64,000 nucleotides of DNA, taken from NCBI GenBank assembly GCA_963736055.1, contig CAVTNM010000001.1:62001-126000 (forward strand), written 5' to 3'. The position numbers and the translations under genes are program-made. The notes under the pieces were generated by a model. That model saw nothing but the letters and a program-made list of their open reading frames with translations. It searched no databases and was not told the origin of the DNA. Of this stretch, positions 1-10,150 are shown in pieces. Numbering within the stretch: position 1 is the stretch's first letter; every line of letters starts with the position of its first letter. The stretch is from AC-32 sp963736055. Its GTDB lineage: Bacteria; Actinomycetota; Thermoleophilia; Gaiellales; Gaiellaceae.

Positions 1-1374
1 CTACGCGACGGCGTGTAAGGCGGTTGCGAACGCCTCTACCGCGAGATCGATCTCCTCGTCGGTCGTCTGCCAGTTCGAGACCGAGACGCGGATCGCCTTT
101 CGCCCGTTCCAGGTCGTGCCGCTCAGCCAGATCTCTCCGCTCTCCTGCACGCGGCGCAGCACCTCGTCCGTGCGCTCGTCCGAGTCGAAGCGGAAGAGCA
201 CCTGGTTGAGCACGACGTCGTTCAGCACCTCGACGCCGTCGAGGCCGACGATCGCCTCCCCGAAGCGCGCCGCCCCGTCGCAGCAACGCTCCACCAGCTC
301 GACGATCCCGCTCCGGCCCAGCGAGCGCAGCGCCGCGTAGACGGCGAAGCCGCGGGCCCGGCGCGAGAACTCCGGCACCCAGTCGACCTGGTCGCGGACG
401 CGCCGGGCGCCCTCGTCCTGGATCAGGTACGACGCCGTGACGGTCATGGCCAAGCGATGCGATTCGGGATGCGCGCAGAAGACCATTCCCGAGTCGTAGG
501 GCACGTTCAGCCACTTGTGCGCGTCGGTCGTCCAGGAGTCGGCGCGCTCGATGCCGGCGACGAGGTGGCGCAGCCGCGGCGAGACCGCCGCCCAGATGCC
601 GAAGGCGCCGTCCACGTGGAGCCAGGCGCCCGACTCCTTACAGGCGGCCGCGATCTCGGGGAGCGGGTCGAACGCGCCCGTGTTCACCTCGCCGGCCTGG
701 GCGCAGACGATCGCCGGCCCGTCGGAGAGCGCTGCGCGCAGAGCGCCAGGCTCCATCCGGCCCTGGTCGTCTGCGGGAACGGTTGTCGGCGCGCCGAGCC
801 CGAGCAGCCGTAGCGCGCGATCGACGGTGACGTGGCGCTTTTCGCCGACGAGCACCTGCACCGGCGGCGCTCCGCCGAGCCCGTCGCGGTTCACGTCCCA
901 ACCGAGACCGTCGAGCACGTGGAAGCGCGCGGCGGCGAGCCCGGTCACGTGCGCCATCTGAGTGCCGGTGACGAAGCCGACCGACGCCTCGCCGGGCAGG
1001 CCGAGCAGCTCGACCAGCCACTCGCGCGTCACCTGCTCGACCACCGAGGCAGAGGGGCCGCCGACGTACAGGCCGGCGTTCTGGTCCCAGGCCGAGGTCA
1101 GCCAGTCGGCTGCGATGGCCGCCGGCAGGGCGCCGCCGATCACGAAGCCGAAGTAGCGGCCGCTTCCCATGGCGACGACGCCGGGCTCGGCGCCTTCGGC
1201 GAGCTCGTTCAGCACCTCCTCGGCGTCGACCGGGCTCTCGGGCAAGGGCCCGCCCAGGGCCTCGCGGAGCTCCTCCGGGCTCGTGCGCGGGAACACCGGC
1301 CGGTCGCCCAGGCTCTCGAGGTAGTCGGCCGCGATCTCGGCGGTTCGACGCAGCAGCTCGCGAGCGTCGCTCAC
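1..1374 (-). CDS. PLP-dependent (aromatic-L-amino-acid type) decarboxylase
   Basis: A 457-residue group II PLP decarboxylase, the family that includes aromatic amino acid, glutamate and tyrosine decarboxylases; the substrate cannot be read from the sequence. The PLP-contacting HVDGAF motif lies at 253-258 and the Schiff-base lysine is K287 in TDAHKWLN, both intact. Start is GTG at 1374; the stop codon occupies bases 1-3, so the gene is complete. It lies 9 bp downstream of a GNAT gene on the same strand, so the two are probably cotranscribed. Length is usual for the family. Confidence 0.88.
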   Translation of the reverse strand: MSDARELLRRTAEIAADYLESLGDRPVFPRTSPEELREALGGPLPESPVDAEEVLNELAEGAEPGVVAMGSGRYFGFVIGGALPAAIAADWLTSAWDQNAGLYVGGPSASVVEQVTREWLVELLGLPGEASVGFVTGTQMAHVTGLAAARFHVLDGLGWDVNRDGLGGAPPVQVLVGEKRHVTVDRALRLLGLGAPTTVPADDQGRMEPGALRAALSDGPAIVCAQAGEVNTGAFDPLPEIAAACKESGAWLHVDGAFGIWAAVSPRLRHLVAGIERADSWTTDAHKWLNVPYDSGMVFCAHPESHRLAMTVTASYLIQDEGARRVRDQVDWVPEFSRRARGFAVYAALRSLGRSGIVELVERCCDGAARFGEAIVGLDGVEVLNDVVLNQVLFRFDSDERTDEVLRRVQESGEIWLSGTTWNGRKAIRVSVSNWQTTDEEIDLAVEAFATALHAVA

Positions 1375-1383
1375 GCCGAGACC

Positions 1384-1923
1384 CTACGCGTCGAGCGCGA
1401 ACAGCTGCGCGTCCCGCCGTCCGAGCCTGATGTCGCGCTCATACTCGAGCCCGAGCTTGCGCGCGACGTTCTCCGAGGCGGTGTTCCCGTGGATGATCAG
1501 CGCGATCACCCGGTCGGCGCCGAGCCCGTTCAGCGCGTAGTCGCGGGCGGCGCCGGCCGCCTCCGTCGCGTAGCCCCGCCCCCAGTAGTCGCGGCCGAGC
1601 GTGTAGCCGACCTCGACCTCGGTCGGCCCGGACGGCTGAGCCCGGGTGGTCGGCTCCCAGGTCTCGCTGTTCCAGATCAGGATCCCGACGCGGCCGATGA
1701 TCGCGTCGTCCTCCCGGCGCAGGGTGGTGAAGAGACCGAACTCGTCCACCTCCCAGCGCTCGATCATGCGCCGTACCGAGAGCTGCGTCTCGGCCTTCGT
1801 CAGGGTGCGCCCGTCACCGACGTAGCGCATCACCTCGGGGTCGGCGTACATCGGGGCCAGGGCTTCCGCGTCCTCCTCGACGGGCATCCGCAGGACGAGC
1901 CGCTCGGTGGTCAGCTCCAGCAT
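1384..1923 (-). CDS. GNAT family N-acetyltransferase (RimJ/RimL-like)
   Basis: A 179-residue acetyltransferase with the RimJ/RimL-type layout: N-terminal TERLVLRMP strand, a YTLGRDYWGRGYATEAA acetyl-CoA motif A near 106-122, and the NxASxxVARKLGLEYE tail typical of the family. It probably acetylates a small amine or a protein N-terminus. The ATG at 1923 follows a minus-strand TAGGCT box by 7 nt, so the mRNA is probably leaderless. First gene of a two-gene unit with the decarboxylase. Confidence 0.85.
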   Translation of the reverse strand: MLELTTERLVLRMPVEEDAEALAPMYADPEVMRYVGDGRTLTKAETQLSVRRMIERWEVDEFGLFTTLRREDDAIIGRVGILIWNSETWEPTTRAQPSGPTEVEVGYTLGRDYWGRGYATEAAGAARDYALNGLGADRVIALIIHGNTASENVARKLGLEYERDIRLGRRDAQLFALDA

Positions 1924-1943
1924 CGGGGCTAGCCTAGTCGCGC
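1924..1943. promoter_or_regulatory. Compact bidirectional promoter with overlapping -10 boxes
   Basis: Only 20 bp separate the divergent ATGs of the GNAT and DUF255 genes. The near-palindrome CTAGCCTAG supplies a plus-strand -10 (TAGCCT, 1930-1935, 8 nt before the ATG at 1944) and a minus-strand -10 (TAGGCT, 1936-1931, 7 nt before the ATG at 1923). The hexamers share five base pairs, so two polymerases cannot melt it in opposite directions at once. Confidence 0.65.
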
Positions 1944-3850
<1,907 letters not shown>

Positions 3851-3857
<7 letters not shown>

Positions 3858-3871
3858 CAGTCTGTTACAAG
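3851..3871. repeat. Palindromic repeat GTAACAG-T-CTGTTAC, copy 1
   Basis: The 15-bp perfect palindrome at 3854-3868 overlaps the stop codon of the DUF255 gene. It sits within a longer imperfect inverted repeat (CTTCGAGCT... at 3842 against ...AGCTCACGAAG ending at 3880), so the RNA could also fold as a 3' hairpin. Same core as the copies at 3931-3945 and 50655-50669. Confidence 0.85.
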
Positions 3872-3927
3872 CTCACGAAGGCCCGGCGTCGTGCTGATTC
3901 CCGCAGGTGAGGACGTTTCCATCCGAG

Positions 3928-3948
3928 CAAGTAACAGTCTGTTACTTG
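3928..3948. repeat. Palindromic repeat GTAACAG-T-CTGTTAC, copy 2
   Basis: Here the palindrome extends to 21 bp (ten-base arms CAAGTAACAG and CTGTTACTTG around a central T). Its centre is 77 bp from copy 1, and it ends 34 bp upstream of the livG -10 box. It could be a dimeric regulator's operator for the liv operon or a mobile palindromic element. Confidence 0.85.
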
Positions 3949-3997
3949 GAAGGACAGGGCCCGGCGCGACGGCTTGGGCGCGTAGAGTCCCCCGCCG

Positions 3998-4696
3998 ATG
4001 CTCTCGGTCGAGCGGGTGACGCGCAGGTTCGGCGGCATCGTCGCCGTCGACGACGTCTCGTTCGACGTGGCCGAGGGCGAGGTCGTCGGGCTGATCGGGC
4101 CGAACGGCGCGGGCAAGACGACGATGTTCAACCTGATCACCCGGCTCTACCGGCCGGACGCGGGCGAGATCGCGTTCGACGACACCACGCTCCTTGGGAC
4201 GCCTCCTCACGGGATCGTCAAGCGCGGGATCGCACGGACCTTCCAGAACGTGGAGCTGTTCGGGTCGATGACGGTCCTCGAGCACGTTCTCGTCGGGAGG
4301 CACGCGCGCCGTGGCCTCGGAGTGCTCGAGATCCTCAACTACACCGGGCTGGCCGAGCTTGCACACCGGCGTGCCGCCGACCTGCCATACGGCACGCAGA
4401 AGCGGGTCGAGCTCGCGCGGGCCCTCGCCTCCGGGCCGCGCCTGCTTCTCCTCGACGAGCCGGCAGGGGGGCTCAACCACGAGGAGGTCGGCGAGCTCGG
4501 CTCCCTGATCCGGCTCCTGCAGGTGAACCTCGAGCTGACGATCCTGCTCGTCGAGCACCACATGGGACTCGTCATGAGCGTCGCCGACCGGGTGCACGTG
4601 CTCGACTTCGGCCGCCTGATCGCAAGCGGCACGCCGGCCGACGTTCAGGGCGACCGGAGCGTGATCGAGGCGTACCTCGGGACCGCGGATGCCTGA
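3998..4696 (+). CDS. livG: Branched-chain-amino-acid-type ABC importer, ATPase (first system)
   Basis: A 232-residue LivG-type nucleotide-binding subunit. Walker A GPNGAGKT is at 34-41; it also has FQNVELFGSMTVLEH, the LPYGTQKRVELARAL signature (a Y-G-T-Q variant of LSGGQ), Walker B LLLLDEPAGG and the family-typical EHHMGLVMSVADRV. It would power uptake of branched-chain or related amino acids through LivH/LivM. A TAGAGT box ends 9 nt before the ATG, suggesting a leaderless operon start. The 3' end overlaps livF by 8 nt. Confidence 0.93.
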   Translation: MLSVERVTRRFGGIVAVDDVSFDVAEGEVVGLIGPNGAGKTTMFNLITRLYRPDAGEIAFDDTTLLGTPPHGIVKRGIARTFQNVELFGSMTVLEHVLVGRHARRGLGVLEILNYTGLAELAHRRAADLPYGTQKRVELARALASGPRLLLLDEPAGGLNHEEVGELGSLIRLLQVNLELTILLVEHHMGLVMSVADRVHVLDFGRLIASGTPADVQGDRSVIEAYLGTADA

Positions 4697-5408
4697 GCCG
4701 CTCCTGCAGCTGGAGCGGGTCGAGGCGCGCTACGGGGCCATGCAGGCGCTCCACGGGGTCTCGCTGACAGTCGGGGAGGGTGAGATCGTCGCCGTCCTCG
4801 GAGCCAACGGCGCCGGCAAGACGACCACGCTCCGCGCGGTGTCCGGCACCGTCAGGCGGAGCGGCGGCGAGGTGGTCTTCGCGGGCAAGCGCATCTCGCG
4901 CCGCTCGCCGGAGGCGGTCGCGCGGCTCGGTGTCGCCCACGTGCCCGAAGGCCGCGGCACGCTGACGGAGCTGAGCGTCCGCGAGAACCTTCGGCTCGGC
5001 GCCTACGTGCGCCGCGATCGCGCCGGCGTCCGCGAGGACGAGCGTCGCGTGCTCTCGTACTTCCCCTGGCTGGAGACGCGTTCGGCCCAGCGGGCAGGGA
5101 CGCTCAGCGGCGGCGAGCAGCAGATGCTCGCTCTCGCGCGCGCGTTGATGCTGCGGCCGAGGCTCGTGCTACTCGACGAGCCGTCGCTCGGGCTCGCGCC
5201 GATCGTGGTTGCCGAGATCTTCCGGATCGTCCGCGAGCTGAACGAGCGCGAGGGACTGGCTGTGCTGGTCGTCGAGCAGAACGCCGTCCTCGCGCTGGAG
5301 GCCGCCTCGCGCGCCTACGTGCTGGAGGTGGGGAGGGTCGCGGTCGAGGGCTCGAGCGCGGAGCTGCGCAGAGACGAATCCGTTCGACGCTCCTACCTCG
5401 GCTACTGA
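4689..5408 (+). CDS. livF: Branched-chain-amino-acid-type ABC importer, ATPase (first system)
   Basis: A 239-residue LivF-type ATPase: Walker A GANGAGKT at 38-45, the family-typical VPEGRGTLTELSVRENL segment, signature LSGGEQQMLALARAL, Walker B LVLLDEPSLGLAP and switch region VVEQNA. It overlaps livG and would pair with it as the heterodimeric motor. A hairpin-containing 101-bp gap separates it from livH. Confidence 0.93.
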   Translation: MPEPLLQLERVEARYGAMQALHGVSLTVGEGEIVAVLGANGAGKTTTLRAVSGTVRRSGGEVVFAGKRISRRSPEAVARLGVAHVPEGRGTLTELSVRENLRLGAYVRRDRAGVREDERRVLSYFPWLETRSAQRAGTLSGGEQQMLALARALMLRPRLVLLDEPSLGLAPIVVAEIFRIVRELNEREGLAVLVVEQNAVLALEAASRAYVLEVGRVAVEGSSAELRRDESVRRSYLGY

Positions 5409-5466
5409 GCCATGCCGAGTATCGACCGGTCATTTCAGACGGACGCGCAAGCAAAGCCCGCGCGTC

Positions 5467-5496
5467 CTGACGGCGCCGCCGCAAGCGGCGGCTCAG
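5467..5496 (+). terminator. Intra-operon GC hairpin between livF and livH
   Basis: GCCGCCGC-AA-GCGGCGGC (5475-5492) is a perfect 8-bp stem with a 2-nt loop, flanked by CTGA (5467-5470) and TCAG (5493-5496), which can pair around a 4-nt bulge. No T-run follows, so it is more likely an mRNA-stability or partial-termination element than a full intrinsic terminator. Confidence 0.4.
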
Positions 5497-5509
5497 TCGG
5501 TTACTAGCG

Positions 5510-6412
5510 GTGCTGCTCGCCTTCGACTGGACGGAGCTCGCCCAGCAGATCGTCGTCGGCCTGGCCTCGGGCGGCGTCTGGGCCACGCTCGCGGTTGCGC
5601 TCGTCCTGATCTACCGCTCCACCGGCGTCGTCAACTTTGCCCAGGGCGAGATGGCGATGTTCTCGACCTTCATCGCGTGGTCCCTCGTCCACCACGGGCT
5701 CTCCTTCTGGGCCGCGTTCTTCCTGACGATCGGGATCTCGTTCGCAGGCGGCGTGCTGGTCGAGCGCGCGGTCATCCGGCCCGTGGAAAGCGCGCCGGTG
5801 CTGACGGTGGTGATCGTCACCCTGGGCCTGTTCTTCCTCGTGAACGGCGCCGCGCGCTGGATCTGGTCGCCCGAGCCGCGCGCCCTGCCGAACGCCTTCT
5901 CGACCCGGCCGATCGACGTCGCGGGCGTGGCCTTCTCGATCCAGGACATCGGCATCATCGGCGTCTCCCTCGGCGCGGTCGGGCTGCTCTGGCTGTTCTT
6001 CCGGTTCACGAAGCTCGGGCTGGCCTCACGCGCCGCGGCCGTCAACCCCGAGTCCAGCCGCCTGCTCGGCGTGCGGGTGAGCTGGATGCTCGCGCTCGGC
6101 TGGGGGCTCGCGGCCGCGATGGGCGCGGTCTCCGGGATGCTCGCGGCGCCCGCTCTCGCGAGCTTCGACCAGAACCTCATGCAGCCCGTGCTGCTGTACG
6201 CGTTCGCCGGGGCCGTGCTCGGCGGGATCGACAGCCTGCTCGGAGCGGTCGTGGGGTCGCTGATCCTGGGAGTCCTCGTCAACCTGATCGGCACGTACCT
6301 CGACTGGGTCGGGACCGAGCTGCGGCTCCCGGTCGCCCTCGCGGTGATCCTCGGAGTGCTGCTCATCCGCCCGGCCGGCCTGTTCGGCCACGAGGCGGTG
6401 AGGCGCGTCTGA
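5510..6412 (+). CDS. livH: Branched-chain-amino-acid-type ABC importer permease (first system)
   Basis: A 300-residue permease with about eight hydrophobic segments. Family hallmarks are GGVWATLAVALVLIYRSTGVVNFAQGEMAMF near the N-terminus and the cytoplasmic loop AVNPESSRLLGVRVSW, which corresponds to the EAA-like ATPase contact. It forms the inner-membrane channel with LivM. The GTG at 5510 begins the protein directly before its first hydrophobic segment. Confidence 0.9.
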   Translation: MLLAFDWTELAQQIVVGLASGGVWATLAVALVLIYRSTGVVNFAQGEMAMFSTFIAWSLVHHGLSFWAAFFLTIGISFAGGVLVERAVIRPVESAPVLTVVIVTLGLFFLVNGAARWIWSPEPRALPNAFSTRPIDVAGVAFSIQDIGIIGVSLGAVGLLWLFFRFTKLGLASRAAAVNPESSRLLGVRVSWMLALGWGLAAAMGAVSGMLAAPALASFDQNLMQPVLLYAFAGAVLGGIDSLLGAVVGSLILGVLVNLIGTYLDWVGTELRLPVALAVILGVLLIRPAGLFGHEAVRRV

Positions 6413-7425
6413 GCGGCCGCCGCACCCTTGGGGTCGGGCTCTGGCTGCTCGTCGCGGGGGCCGCGCTCGCCGTCTACGCCTTCGCGCCGAGGTACGTCAG
6501 CGATTTCCACTCTCGCGACCTCGCGCATGCGGGTGTCTTCTTCATCGCGATCATCGGGCTGAACCTGGTCACCGGGTACACCGGGCAGATCTCGCTCGGC
6601 CACGGCGCGTTGATGGCGATCGGCGCATACACGACCGCCGCGCTCGTGGTGCACGAGCACTGGCGCGACGTCTGGACCGTCCCGCTCGCGGGGCTGGCGG
6701 GCGGCATCGTCGGATTCCTGATCGGGCTCCCGGCCCTGCGTCTCTCGGGGCTCTACTTCGCCCTCGCCACCTTCGCGTTCGCGGTGGCGATGCCGTCGCT
6801 GCTGCGGAAGTTCTCCGGCCTCACCGGCGGCGGCCAGGGCCTGCGCCTGCTCGAGTCGTCGCCCGAGCAGGTGACCGGGATCAGCGGCACGGTCACGATC
6901 TTCGGGCACTCGACGACCCAGAACCATTTCCTCTACTACCTGACCTGGGCGATCGGGCTGGTCGGCTTCCTGCTCATGTGGCTGCTCGTGCGGGGGCGGC
7001 TCGGGCGCGTCTTTCGCGGGATCCGGGACAGCGAGATCGCGGCCGCCTCGAGCGGCATCGACCTCGCGCGCTACAAGACCCTCGCCTTCGCCTTGAGCGG
7101 CGTGTACGCGGGGGTCGCCGGCTCGCTCCTCGCGATCCAGGACGAGATCGTCAACCCGCTCACGTTCTCGTTCCTGCTCTCGATCCTGCTGCTCGTCGGC
7201 GCCGTCGTGGGAGGCCTCGGCTCCCTGCCGGGAATGGTGCTGGGAGCCTTCTTCATCCAGTACCTGCCCGACCTCTCGACGCGCGTCTCGAGCGCGCCGG
7301 GCGTGCCCGACTTCGTCTACGGCGCGGCGATCATCCTGGTCATGATCCTGCTTCCGAGCGGCGCCGGCGGGCTCCTCAGAAAGCTGGCCGAGCCGCTAAC
7401 AACCCGGTTGTACACTCGTCCCTAG
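6409..7425 (+). CDS. livM: Branched-chain-amino-acid-type ABC importer permease (first system), probable CTG start
   Basis: A LivM-type permease of about 338 residues, with GLNLVTGYTGQISLGHGALMAIGAY and the EAA-like loop IRDSEIAAASSGIDLARYKTLAF. The frame has no ATG, GTG or TTG between the livH stop and the first hydrophobic segment. The only near-cognate codon in the right place is CTG at 6409, overlapping the livH stop as CTGA, with GTGAGG at 6398-6403 as a possible Shine-Dalgarno. Identity is certain; the start is inferred. Confidence 0.82.
   Translation: MSGRRTLGVGLWLLVAGAALAVYAFAPRYVSDFHSRDLAHAGVFFIAIIGLNLVTGYTGQISLGHGALMAIGAYTTAALVVHEHWRDVWTVPLAGLAGGIVGFLIGLPALRLSGLYFALATFAFAVAMPSLLRKFSGLTGGGQGLRLLESSPEQVTGISGTVTIFGHSTTQNHFLYYLTWAIGLVGFLLMWLLVRGRLGRVFRGIRDSEIAAASSGIDLARYKTLAFALSGVYAGVAGSLLAIQDEIVNPLTFSFLLSILLLVGAVVGGLGSLPGMVLGAFFIQYLPDLSTRVSSAPGVPDFVYGAAIILVMILLPSGAGGLLRKLAEPLTTRLYTRP
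7411..7416 (+). promoter_or_regulatory. Possible internal promoter for livK1
   Basis: TACACT lies inside the 3' end of livM, 14 nt before the livK ATG at 7431. A separate promoter would let the binding protein be made in excess of the membrane subunits. Confidence 0.4.
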
Positions 7426-7430
7426 CAGGG

Positions 7431-8639
7431 ATGAGGAGCAGGGTTCACGTGATCTTGGGCGCGCTCGTCGCCCTCGGATTGGCCGCCGTCGCGTCGGGAG
7501 CGTCGACGCCGGGCGTCAGCTCGAACGAGATCCTGATCGGCGGGACGACGCCGCTCACGGGCCCGGCCGCGGCGTACGCGTCGGTCGCGCGCGGGGCGGC
7601 CGCGTACTTCAAGTACGTCAACTCGAGGGGCGGCGTGAACAAGCGCAAGATCAAGTACGTCTACAAGGACGACGGCTACGACCCGGCCAGGACGAGCGAG
7701 CAGACGCGCGAGCTCGTGCAGCAGGACAAGGTCTTCGCGATCTTCAACAGCCTCGGCACCGAGCAGAACCAGGCGACCCGTCCCTACCTGAACGCGGTCA
7801 AGGTGCCGCAGCTCTTCGTCGCCAGCGGCGCGACCACCTGGGGGACGGACTACAAGCAGTTCCCGTGGACGATCGGCTACCAGCCGAACTACCGGGCCGA
7901 GGGCACCATCTACGGCCGCTACGTCGCCAAGACCACTCCGAAGGCGCGCATCGGGGTGCTCTACCAGAACGACGACTACGGCAAGGACCTGCTCAAGGGC
8001 CTGACCAACGGGCTCGGCAAGAAGGGCAAGCTCGTCGTCTCGAAGCAGAGCTACGAGGTGACCGACGACAACGTCCAGTCGCAGGTCGCGCGCCTCAAGG
8101 CCGCCAGGGTGAGCACGCTGATGCTGTTCGCGACGCCGCAGTTCGCGATCCAGTCGTACGTCTACGCGCACAAGCTGGGCTGGAAGCCGAAGGTCTTCGT
8201 GAACGCCGTCTCGAGCGCCTCCAACATCATGGGCCTCTCGACGGTGGGCGCCGGCAAGAAGCAGACCGAGGGCTCGCTCAGCATCGTCTTCCTCAAGGAT
8301 CCGACCGACGCGCATTGGGCCAAGGATCCGGGGATCAAGCTCTACAGCTCGATCATGAAGCGCTTCAAGGGCGGCCGGATCAAGGACGTCTATGCCGTCT
8401 ACGGCATGTCTGCGGCGCACACGTTCGTCGAGGCGCTGAAGAAGGCGGGCAAGAACCCGACGCGCGAGAGCATCATGAGGGCGGCCTTGCACCTGAACAT
8501 CAAGAACGACCCGTTCCTCCTGCCCGGCATCACCGTCAAGACCGGCCCCGGCGACCACTTCCCGCTCGACCAGGCGAAGCTCGAGCGCTACCACAACGGG
8601 CACTGGGTCGTCTTCGGCGGGTTGTTCCGAGTGCGCTAA
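7431..8639 (+). CDS. livK: Branched-chain-amino-acid-type substrate-binding protein (first system)
   Basis: A 402-residue type I periplasmic-binding-fold protein (Peripla_BP_6). Residues 1-24 form a Sec signal peptide (RSRVH, then a hydrophobic core, then ASGAS); no lipobox cysteine is seen. The mature part starts with ITPLTG-like EILIGGTTPLTGPAAAY, typical of Leu/Ile/Val, amide or urea binders. It is last in the liv unit. Convergent with the EamA gene, whose stop lies 7 bp away; no terminator is seen in the gap. Confidence 0.9.
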   Translation: MRSRVHVILGALVALGLAAVASGASTPGVSSNEILIGGTTPLTGPAAAYASVARGAAAYFKYVNSRGGVNKRKIKYVYKDDGYDPARTSEQTRELVQQDKVFAIFNSLGTEQNQATRPYLNAVKVPQLFVASGATTWGTDYKQFPWTIGYQPNYRAEGTIYGRYVAKTTPKARIGVLYQNDDYGKDLLKGLTNGLGKKGKLVVSKQSYEVTDDNVQSQVARLKAARVSTLMLFATPQFAIQSYVYAHKLGWKPKVFVNAVSSASNIMGLSTVGAGKKQTEGSLSIVFLKDPTDAHWAKDPGIKLYSSIMKRFKGGRIKDVYAVYGMSAAHTFVEALKKAGKNPTRESIMRAALHLNIKNDPFLLPGITVKTGPGDHFPLDQAKLERYHNGHWVVFGGLFRVR

Positions 8640-8646
8640 GCGACGC

Positions 8647-9576
8647 CTACGCGGAGCTGGCGAAGGCCGGCTCGCGGGCCGGCGCGCTGACGAGCTTGCG
8701 GCGGCGGACCGGCAGGAAGCTGATCACTCCTACCGTGATCGCGACACCGAGCCACTGCGTCCAGCGCAGGGAGTCGTCGAAGACGTAGATGCCGACGAGG
8801 GCGGCGGTGACCGGAAACGCCAGCTCCCCGAGCGCCGCGAGCAGCGCCGGGGTTCGGCGGAGCCCGTAGTAGTAGAGCCCGAGCGCCAGGAAGCCGGTCA
8901 CGAAGGCCAGCACCGCGATCCAGAAGCTGTCGTGCGCGTTCGAGAACGCGGCCGCCCCGACGATCGGCAGCGCGCAGGCGCTCGCGATCAGGCCGAAGCC
9001 GAAGCGGACCGTCGACACGTGGTCGAAGCTGAGCCGACGGCTCAGGAGGCGCCCGAAGACCGTTCCCATCCCCCAGAGCACGGCCGCGGCCAGCGTCTCG
9101 GCGATGGGCGTGAGCCCGTGCGCGTGGGGGTCGAGCGGGTGCGGCAGGGCGATCAGCCAGACCCCGGCCAGCGCGGGGAGGAGGAACCAGGCGAAGTCGC
9201 GCCGGGGCTGCTCCTTGAGCACGAGCCACGCCCCGAGGACCGCGATCAGCGGCTGCACCTTCTGCAGGACGACGACCGTGATGAAGTCGCCGTGGAAGAG
9301 CGCCTTGGTGAAGAGGATCGTGGCGATCGCCGAGGCGCCGGCTCCGACCGCGACGCCCGCCGCCACGTACGACGGGCCGGCCTTGTGGAGCGAGCGGAAC
9401 GCCGGAATGAGCAGCGGTAGGGTCAGCGCGACGAGGACGACGTGCTCGCCGAAGACGATCGTGTAGGCGGAGGTCGACTCCGAGAGCGGTTTTCGGATCA
9501 GCCCGTCGAGGCCCCACATCGCCGCGGCGAGGCTGACGAGCACGATTCCGGGGGCCCTGTCGAGGCGGACTGGCAT
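8647..9576 (-). CDS. EamA/DMT-family permease
   Basis: A 309-residue drug/metabolite transporter with ten predicted hydrophobic segments and two EamA repeats (about 10-140 and 155-295); the substrate is unknown. The start was placed at the ATG at 9576 (PVRLDRAPGIVL) because a minus-strand TACGCT box lies 7 nt upstream and the longer upstream frame is arginine-rich and non-family-like. It ends convergently with livK. Confidence 0.87.
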   Translation of the reverse strand: MPVRLDRAPGIVLVSLAAAMWGLDGLIRKPLSESTSAYTIVFGEHVVLVALTLPLLIPAFRSLHKAGPSYVAAGVAVGAGASAIATILFTKALFHGDFITVVVLQKVQPLIAVLGAWLVLKEQPRRDFAWFLLPALAGVWLIALPHPLDPHAHGLTPIAETLAAAVLWGMGTVFGRLLSRRLSFDHVSTVRFGFGLIASACALPIVGAAAFSNAHDSFWIAVLAFVTGFLALGLYYYGLRRTPALLAALGELAFPVTAALVGIYVFDDSLRWTQWLGVAITVGVISFLPVRRRKLVSAPAREPAFASSA

Positions 9577-9610
9577 CGGCCTGAGCGTAGCTTCCCCCCG
9601 ATGCCTCACC

Positions 9611-10006
9611 TCAGTCGCTCCACCAGCCCTGCTCGACCTCCGCGTCGCCCGGGCCGGTGTTCGGCGCGCCGACGGCGATGATCTCGACACCGTCGGGGCC
9701 CGATTCGAACCCGCGCATCGTCTCCTTCGGGACACGAACCGCATCCCACTGCCTCAGCTCGACGACCTCGTCCTCGAGCTTGACCCGCATGCTCCCATTG
9801 ACGACGACGTAGATCTCCTCCTGGGTCTTGTGCCGGTGGGCGAACGGAACCCGGAAGTTCGGCGCCAGCCGCTGGTAGCTGATCCCGGAGTGCTCGAGCT
9901 CGAGCGGCACGCGCGCCATGCGTGCCTCGAGGTCCGGAGCCAGGCCGAAGTTCGGGGCCTGGTCGTCGACGTCGTCCTTGAGGTTCACCTTGGTGTAGGC
10001 GGCCAT
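9611..10006 (-). CDS. Cupin-domain protein
   Basis: A 131-residue single-cupin protein. Motif 1 is HRHKTQEEIYVVVNGSMRV (metal-ligand histidines and glutamate), and the motif 2 region is RVPKETMRGFESG, without its usual histidine. Function is unknown; related proteins bind small metabolites or sugars. The ATG at 10006 has a strong GGAGG 5 nt upstream. It diverges from the leuS leader. Confidence 0.82.
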   Translation of the reverse strand: MAAYTKVNLKDDVDDQAPNFGLAPDLEARMARVPLELEHSGISYQRLAPNFRVPFAHRHKTQEEIYVVVNGSMRVKLEDEVVELRQWDAVRVPKETMRGFESGPDGVEIIAVGAPNTGPGDAEVEQGWWSD

Positions 10007-10036
10007 CCGTGCCTCCTTTTTCGAAGGGTCGGGTGC

Positions 10037-10042
10037 TAGAGT
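10037..10042 (+). promoter_or_regulatory. -10 box of the leuS leader
   Basis: TAGAGT ends 5 nt before the ATG of the leader peptide, so transcription should begin at or next to that ATG (or the in-frame GTG at 10045) and the leader peptide itself would be translated leaderlessly. Confidence 0.55.
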
Positions 10043-10047
10043 CCGTG

Positions 10048-10071
10048 ATGATGAAGCAGCTTCTCGAATAG
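10048..10071 (+). CDS. leuS leader peptide (MMKQLLE)
   Basis: A seven-codon reading frame, ATG ATG AAG CAG CTT CTC GAA TAG, encodes MMKQLLE with two adjacent leucine codons. It ends 80 bp before leuS and is followed by an intrinsic terminator, the classic arrangement for ribosome-mediated attenuation of a leucine-related gene. Adjacent Leu codons overlap GCTTC (10059-10063), which can pair with GAAGC (10077-10081). Function is inferred from this layout. Confidence 0.6.
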   Translation: MMKQLLE

Positions 10072-10075
10072 CGCA

Positions 10076-10134
10076 GGAAGCAACGCGGCGAGGCCGTGGC
10101 AGCTTCCCCTGGCCTCTCGCAAGAGAGGCTTTTT
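10076..10134 (+). terminator. leuS attenuator: intrinsic terminator plus alternative pairings
   Basis: Terminator: GCCTCTC (10112-10118), loop GCAA, GAGAGGC (10123-10129), TTTTT (10130-10134). Competing pairings: GAGGCC (10090-10095) with GGCCTC (10111-10116), which would remove the 5' arm of the terminator, and GGAAGC (10076-10081) with either the leader codons (10059-10063) or GCTTCC (10102-10107). A strong terminator in front of an essential synthetase gene only makes sense if read-through is controlled. Confidence 0.72.
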
Positions 10135-10150
10135 CGTATCTGGAGGAAGG

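Noticed and set aside
10037..10150. T-box riboswitch before leuS
   Set aside because: No T-box bulge sequence (TGGNACC) or specifier-loop architecture; the seven-codon leader and terminator explain the region better.
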